From RGIG5579 sp045590715 (lineage in GTDB: Bacteria > Bacillota > Clostridia > Oscillospirales > SIG627), in NCBI GenBank assembly GCA_045590715.1, contig JAZNRO010000098.1:1-10524 (forward strand): DNA of 10,524 nucleotides, written 5' to 3'. Of this stretch, positions 6,872 to 10,524 are shown piece after piece. The translations under genes and the position numbers were made by a program. The notes under the pieces are model-generated. The model ran no database searches. It worked only from the letters and a program-made list of their open reading frames with translations, and was not told where the DNA came from. Position 1 is the first letter of the stretch; the number at the start of each line of letters is the position of its first letter.

Positions 6872-6900
6872 TTGACTTTATCGTGTTAAAGTGTTACTAT
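6872..6900 (+). promoter_or_regulatory. Sigma-A promoter of the YerC/TrpR-like regulator
   Basis: TTGACT (6872-6877) and TACTAT (6895-6900) are spaced 17 bases apart, close to consensus. Transcription should start near 6907, leaving a leader of about 25 bases. An inverted repeat occupies the spacer. Confidence 0.8.
6875..6892. promoter_or_regulatory. Candidate operator palindrome between -35 and -10
   Basis: ACTTTA (6875-6880) and TAAAGT (6887-6892) are perfect inverted half-sites around a 6-base spacer, lying between the promoter elements. A bound repressor dimer here would block RNA polymerase. The downstream gene encodes a TrpR-family DNA-binding protein, so autoregulation is a reasonable inference. 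No second copy was noticed in the window. Confidence 0.5.
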
Positions 6901-6932
6901 AATAATAACAAAATTATTTTAGGTAGGTAACT

Positions 6933-7217
6933 ATGGCAAAGTGGCATAATGAAATGACCGATCGTTTGATGAAAGGCTTGGCTGATCTTGAAACGCCAGA
7001 AGAATGTTATTTATTTTTTGAAGATCTTTGTACCATCAAAGAAATTATGGATATGGCCCAGCGTCTTGAGGTTGCCATTATGCTTGACGCGGGTGTGAAC
7101 TACCAGGAAATCAATAAGAAGACCGGGGTCAGCACCGCTACCATCAGCCGAGTGAATAAATGCTTAACCTACGGAACCGGTGGGTACAAAGAGGTTATGG
7201 ATAAGCTGAAAAAGTAG
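6933..7217 (+). CDS. yerC: YerC/YecD-family TrpR-related DNA-binding protein
   Basis: This small cytoplasmic protein of 94 residues belongs to the TrpR-related YerC/YecD family of Bacillota. It begins with the family-like MTDRLMKGLADLETPEECYLFF region and an all-helical core. A helix-turn-helix follows at about residues 56-77, where NYQEINKKTGVSTATISRVNKCL gives the turn and a recognition helix. Family members are thought to act as transcription regulators; the ligand and regulon are not known to me. The length is usual for the family. AGGTAGGT at 6921-6928 precedes the ATG. It is monocistronic, with its own promoter, a palindrome that may be its own operator, and a strong terminator. Nothing in the sequence ties it to either neighbouring operon. 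Confidence 0.92.
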   Translation: MAKWHNEMTDRLMKGLADLETPEECYLFFEDLCTIKEIMDMAQRLEVAIMLDAGVNYQEINKKTGVSTATISRVNKCLTYGTGGYKEVMDKLKK

Positions 7218-7260
7218 CCACAAATTTCAATCTCGAATATTATACAATTGATTATGAATG

Positions 7261-7295
7261 AGAACCGCAAAATATTCGTTTTGCGGTTCTTTTTT
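7261..7295 (+). terminator. Intrinsic terminator of the regulator gene
   Basis: A perfect 12-bp stem, AGAACCGCAAAA (7261-7272) with TTTTGCGGTTCT (7279-7290), has a TATTCG loop and leads into five further T (7291-7295). Confidence 0.95.
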
Positions 7296-7338
7296 GTTAA
7301 AAAAATATAAATTATAGTAAAGAATTTACCCAGTTTTA

Positions 7339-7367
7339 TTGACATAGAGGTCAAGAAAAGATATACT
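7339..7367 (+). promoter_or_regulatory. Promoter of the argHCJ operon
   Basis: A perfect TTGACA (7339-7344) and TATACT (7362-7367) are spaced 17 bases apart, giving a start near 7374. The more perfect-looking TATAAT at 7367-7372 would need a 22-base spacer and is less likely. The -35 is also the left half of a short inverted repeat, TTGAC/GTCAA (7339-7354). Confidence 0.8.
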
Positions 7368-7386
7368 ATAATAGTTGTTTGGAGAA

Positions 7387-7404
7387 AATGAATATTTATT
7401 CAGT
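7387..7404. promoter_or_regulatory. ARG box (ArgR/AhrC operator)
   Basis: AATGAATATTTATTCAGT matches the ArgR/AhrC consensus TNTGAATWWWWATTCANW at every defined position except the first. The core TGAATATTTATTCA differs from a perfect palindrome only in the central A/T bases. It lies about 13-30 bases downstream of the predicted start and ahead of argH. Arginine-dependent repression of the operon follows from the known role of this site. Confidence 0.82.
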
Positions 7405-7437
7405 TTCGATATTTTAAATTTGATTGGAGAATAAAAC

Positions 7438-8814
7438 ATGGCAAAAATGTGGGCTGGCCGTACCGACGGCGTGGTAGATCAGATTGCGTATGATTTCAAT
7501 TCATCCATTCATTTTGATTACAGAATGTTCCGCCAGGATATTCGCGGCAGTATGGCTCACGCCGCAATGCTTGCAAAGACCGGCATCATTTCTTCTTCCG
7601 ACGCGGAAATGCTGATCTCCGGTCTGGGTGAGATCCTTGCGGATTTAGAGGATGGAAAGCTTCGGTTTGATATGTCCTGCGAAGATATCCATATGTTTGT
7701 GGAAGAGGTTCTGACTTGCCGCCTTGGTGACGTTGGTAAAAAACTTCATACTGCCAGAAGCCGTAACGATCAGGTGGCGCTGGATATCCGTATGTATCTG
7801 CGGGATGAGATCGATTCTATTACTGAAAAAGTGAAAGCTTTGATCGGTGTAATTTTGGAGCAGTCTGAAAAAGAGAAGTGCACCATCCTTCCCGGCTATA
7901 CCCATTTGCAGAGAGCACAGCCCATTTCCTTTGGCCATCATCTCCTGGCTTATGCGATGATGCTCCTTCGCGATATTGAAAGGCTCGCTGATACCAAAAA
8001 GAGAATGAATCAGTCTCCCATCGGTGCTTGCGCTCTAGCCGGCACTACCTACAAGACCGACCGGTATTTTGAAGCGGAAGAGCTTGAATTTGACGGTATT
8101 TGTCAGAATTCTTTGGACGCTGTTTCCGACCGTGATTTTTGCGTGGAAATGCTGGGCGCGCTTTCCATTATGATGATGCATCTTTCCCGTTTCTCAGAGG
8201 AGATTATTTTGTGGTCCAGCTGGGAATTTAAATTTGTAGAGCTTTCTGATGCTTATACCACCGGTTCCTCTATTATGCCCCAGAAGAAGAATCCCGATAT
8301 GGCAGAGCTTGTTCGAGGCAAGACCGGGCGTGTATACGGTGATCTGATGGCACTGCTTACTACCTTAAAAGGCCTTCCTCTGGCTTATAACAAAGATATG
8401 CAAGAGGATAAAGAAAGCATTTTTGATGCCTGCGATACGGTGAAAATGTGTCTTGACGTATTTTGCGGTATGCTCTCCGGTATGAAAGCAATTCCGGAAA
8501 ATATGAAGAAAGCCGCCCAGGGCGGATTTATCAATGCAACGGATCTTGCGGACTATCTTGTGAAAAAAGGATTGCCTTTCCGTACCGCCTATAAGATCTC
8601 CGGTTCTGTGGTAGCCTACTGTATTCAGAACGGCAAGGTGCTTGAAACTCTGACGTTGGAAGAATATCAGAATTTCTCCGAACTCTTTGAAAATGATCTT
8701 TACAAAGAAATTGATCTTACCACTTGTGTGGAAAAGAGGATCAGTGAGGGTGGCACTTCCTTTGCTTCCGTTGAAAAACAAATTGCCTTTGTAAAAGAAA
8801 GGATTATGAAATGA
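7438..8814 (+). CDS. argH: Argininosuccinate lyase
   Basis: This enzyme splits argininosuccinate into arginine and fumarate, the last step of arginine synthesis, in the cytoplasm as a homotetramer. At 458 residues it has the usual length for the family. It shows the three conserved regions of the fumarase/aspartase superfamily: HTARSRNDQ at 104-112, GYTHLQRAQP with the catalytic-type His156, and the signature GSSIMPQKKNPD at 276-287 whose loop carries the catalytic serine. The ATG at 7438 follows TTGGAGA at 7424-7430. It is the first gene of argH-argC-argJ and overlaps argC in ATGA (8811-8814), so the two are translationally coupled. An ARG box in its leader points to control by arginine. No oddities were seen. 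Confidence 0.97.
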   Translation: MAKMWAGRTDGVVDQIAYDFNSSIHFDYRMFRQDIRGSMAHAAMLAKTGIISSSDAEMLISGLGEILADLEDGKLRFDMSCEDIHMFVEEVLTCRLGDVGKKLHTARSRNDQVALDIRMYLRDEIDSITEKVKALIGVILEQSEKEKCTILPGYTHLQRAQPISFGHHLLAYAMMLLRDIERLADTKKRMNQSPIGACALAGTTYKTDRYFEAEELEFDGICQNSLDAVSDRDFCVEMLGALSIMMMHLSRFSEEIILWSSWEFKFVELSDAYTTGSSIMPQKKNPDMAELVRGKTGRVYGDLMALLTTLKGLPLAYNKDMQEDKESIFDACDTVKMCLDVFCGMLSGMKAIPENMKKAAQGGFINATDLADYLVKKGLPFRTAYKISGSVVAYCIQNGKVLETLTLEEYQNFSELFENDLYKEIDLTTCVEKRISEGGTSFASVEKQIAFVKERIMK

Positions 8815-9734
8815 CCCGCGTATTTATTGACGGCAGTGCCGGGACCACCGGTCTTCGGATTCACGAAAGACTTTCCGGAAGAGAAGACCTTACTCTTGTG
8901 ACTCTGCCCGATGAATTGAGGAAAGATCCATTGGCAAGAAAAGATGCATTAAACTCTTGTGATATTGCATTTCTTTGCTTGCCGGACGCGGCGGCCGTGG
9001 AGGCGGTAAGCCTTGTTACAAACCCCGATACGGTAATAATCGATACCTCAACCGCTCATCGTACAAATTCCGACTGGACCTATGGGTTTCCGGAACTTAC
9101 CGGAAAAAGAGAAGAGATCGCAAAGTCAAGGCGCATTGCAAATCCCGGCTGTCACGCCAGCGGTTTTGTAGCCCTTATTGCTCCTTTGATCGAAAAGGGG
9201 ATTTTAAAGAATTCTGCAAAGCTTTCTTCTTTCTCTCTTACCGGATATTCCGGCGGCGGAAAGAAGATGATCGCAGAGTATGAAAGCGAAGATAGATGCA
9301 GTCTTCTATCTGCTCCCAGACAGTATGCCCTTGGGCAGGAGCACAAGCATTTAAAGGAAATGGTGAAGATCTGCGCACTTGAATACGCTCCTTTGTTTTC
9401 TCCCATCGTTGCGGATTTCTATAGCGGAATGGAAGTTTCCGTTCCGATTTTTGCAGAGGATCTTACCCTTAAAAAAGAAGAACTGGAAGAATTCTATCGG
9501 GCGTATTACAAAGAAGGTCTTGTTCGCTTTGTTTCTTCTGCTTCGGAAGACGGGTTTTTATCTGCTTCGGCTTTTTCCGGCAGAGATGATATGCAGATCT
9601 CTGTTTTCGGAAACGGGGAAAGACTTCTTTTGGTCTCTCGTTTTGACAACCTGGGAAAAGGCGCCAGTGGGGCTGCCATCCAAAATATGAATATTGTACT
9701 GAACGTTCCGGAAGATATGGGACTGGATGTTTAA
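8811..9734 (+). CDS. argC: N-acetyl-gamma-glutamyl-phosphate reductase (short type)
   Basis: This enzyme reduces N-acetyl-glutamyl-phosphate to N-acetyl-glutamate semialdehyde with NADPH, the third step of arginine synthesis. The N-terminus has a dinucleotide-binding loop, GSAGTTG (residues 8-14). The active-site motif NPGCHASGF places the catalytic cysteine at residue 114. GYSGGGKKM follows, as in the family. At 307 residues it belongs to the shorter ArgC class rather than the roughly 345-residue class. The start overlaps the argH stop, and argJ begins 10 bases after its stop, so all three genes should be co-transcribed. No catalytic residue is missing. Confidence 0.95.
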   Translation: MTRVFIDGSAGTTGLRIHERLSGREDLTLVTLPDELRKDPLARKDALNSCDIAFLCLPDAAAVEAVSLVTNPDTVIIDTSTAHRTNSDWTYGFPELTGKREEIAKSRRIANPGCHASGFVALIAPLIEKGILKNSAKLSSFSLTGYSGGGKKMIAEYESEDRCSLLSAPRQYALGQEHKHLKEMVKICALEYAPLFSPIVADFYSGMEVSVPIFAEDLTLKKEELEEFYRAYYKEGLVRFVSSASEDGFLSASAFSGRDDMQISVFGNGERLLLVSRFDNLGKGASGAAIQNMNIVLNVPEDMGLDV

Positions 9735-9744
9735 CGGAGGATAA

Positions 9745-10524
9745 ATGAAAATAATTTCAGGCGGTGTTTGCGCCGCAAAAGGATTTAAAGCCGCAGGACT
9801 TCACGTAGGGATCCGTAAAAATCGTACCAAGCGTGATCTTGCGTTAATTTACAGTGAAAATACTTGTACCGGTGCCGCGGTTTATACACAGAACCTGGTA
9901 AAGGGTGCACCGCTTTTGGTTACCAAGGATCACTTAAGATCCGGTACGGCAAAAGCAATTATCTGCAATAGCGGAAATGCCAATACCTGCAATGCAGACG
10001 GTATTGAAGTAGCAGAAAAGATGTGTGAGCTTACGGCCAAAGGCCTTGGCATTTCATCCGATGACGTACTGGTCGCTTCTACCGGCGTTATTGGTCAGCC
10101 CCTTGACGTCACTCCCATTGAAAAGGGTCTGCCGGAACTTGTTTCTTTGCTTTCTAAAGACGGCGGAGAATATGCCGCAGAAGCTATTATGACAACTGAC
10201 CTTCAGAAGAAGGAAGTAGCTGTGGAATTTGCGATCGGTGATAAAATTTGTCATATGGGCGGTATCGCAAAAGGAAGCGGTATGATCCATCCCAATATGG
10301 CAACCATGCTTGTGTTTATCACTACCGACGTAAAGATTTCTTCTGATATGCTTCAGAAGGCCTTGTCAACGGACGTTAAAAAATCCTTTAATATGATCAG
10401 CGTAGACGGCGATACCTCTACCAATGATAACGTAATCGTACTTGCAAACGGTATGGCCGAAAATGAAGAAATTTCTACGGAAGGCAAGGATTTTGACGCC
10501 TTTATAAGTCGGAGGCCAAGCGGT
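9745..10524 (+). CDS. argJ: Glutamate N-acetyltransferase (ArgJ), 3' end beyond window
   Basis: The reading frame is open for 260 codons to the window end, so the gene is partial (the family is about 390-410 residues). ArgJ moves the acetyl group from N-acetylornithine to glutamate, recycling acetyl in the arginine pathway; some forms also use acetyl-CoA. Visible family marks are NSGNANTCN, the STGVIG segment, GGIAKGSGMIHPNMATML and SVDGDTSTND. ArgJ precursors cleave themselves at the AT bond of the ATML motif, here with Thr187 as the new N-terminal nucleophile, to give alpha and beta chains. CGGAGG at 9735-9740 positions the ATG 10 bases after the argC stop. The last seven visible residues (ISRRPSG) look unlike the family and may reflect an error at the sequence end. 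Confidence 0.95.
   Translation, partial: MKIISGGVCAAKGFKAAGLHVGIRKNRTKRDLALIYSENTCTGAAVYTQNLVKGAPLLVTKDHLRSGTAKAIICNSGNANTCNADGIEVAEKMCELTAKGLGISSDDVLVASTGVIGQPLDVTPIEKGLPELVSLLSKDGGEYAAEAIMTTDLQKKEVAVEFAIGDKICHMGGIAKGSGMIHPNMATMLVFITTDVKISSDMLQKALSTDVKKSFNMISVDGDTSTNDNVIVLANGMAENEEISTEGKDFDAFISRRPSG

Noticed and set aside
7234..7278. CGAATATT and AATATTCG as an alternative hairpin competing with the yerC terminator
   Set aside because: Only 8 A/T-rich pairs against a 12-bp GC-containing terminator stem. AATATT is itself palindromic, so the match is weak evidence.
7339..7354. TTGAC/GTCAA inverted repeat at the argH -35 as an operator
   Set aside because: The half-sites are only 5 bases and the left one is fixed by the -35 consensus. 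The ARG box explains regulation better.
7367..7372. TATAAT as the argH -10
   Set aside because: It is 22 bases from TTGACA. TATACT at 7362-7367 gives the normal 17-base spacing.

Overview
All genes in this window lie on the + strand and look like one chromosomal stretch of an anaerobic Bacillota, probably class Clostridia. The reasons are consensus sigma-A type promoters, strong AGGAGG-like ribosome binding sites, a T-box leader, a YerC/TrpR-family regulator, an ArgR-type operator and an oxygen-sensitive 2-oxoacid:ferredoxin oxidoreductase. A finer placement (for example gut Oscillospirales) would be a guess. There are no mobile elements, CRISPR arrays, tRNAs or rRNAs.

Region 1 (1-2599) is a tight four-gene operon for a heterotetrameric 2-oxoacid:ferredoxin oxidoreductase of the VOR/KOR class: ferredoxin-type subunit, alpha, TPP-binding beta, gamma. 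Region 2 (2600-6850) starts with a consensus promoter and a complete T-box leader. Its best specifier reading is CUC (Leu). It controls two genes: a 2-isopropylmalate synthase (LeuA) homologue that keeps the C-terminal leucine-binding type domain but has lost the usual catalytic and metal-binding residues, and an 833-residue fusion of a xylose-isomerase-like TIM barrel to an acyl-CoA synthetase. The pair ends at a clear intrinsic terminator.

Region 3 (6860-7295) is a monocistronic yerC/trpR-like regulator with its own promoter, a palindrome between the -35 and -10, and a strong terminator. Region 4 (7296-10524) is an arginine biosynthesis operon, argH-argC-argJ. It starts from a promoter followed by a near-perfect ARG box, and argJ runs off the window end.

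Working hypothesis (inference): regions 1 and 2 form a leucine-responsive module. The fused ligase would activate a branched-chain acid such as isovalerate, and the VOR would reductively carboxylate the CoA thioester to the 2-oxoacid precursor of leucine. The inactive-looking LeuA homologue could act as a leucine sensor or scaffold. The chemistry of this salvage route is known from anaerobes. The T-box, pseudo-LeuA and TIM-ligase combination is what deserves attention here.
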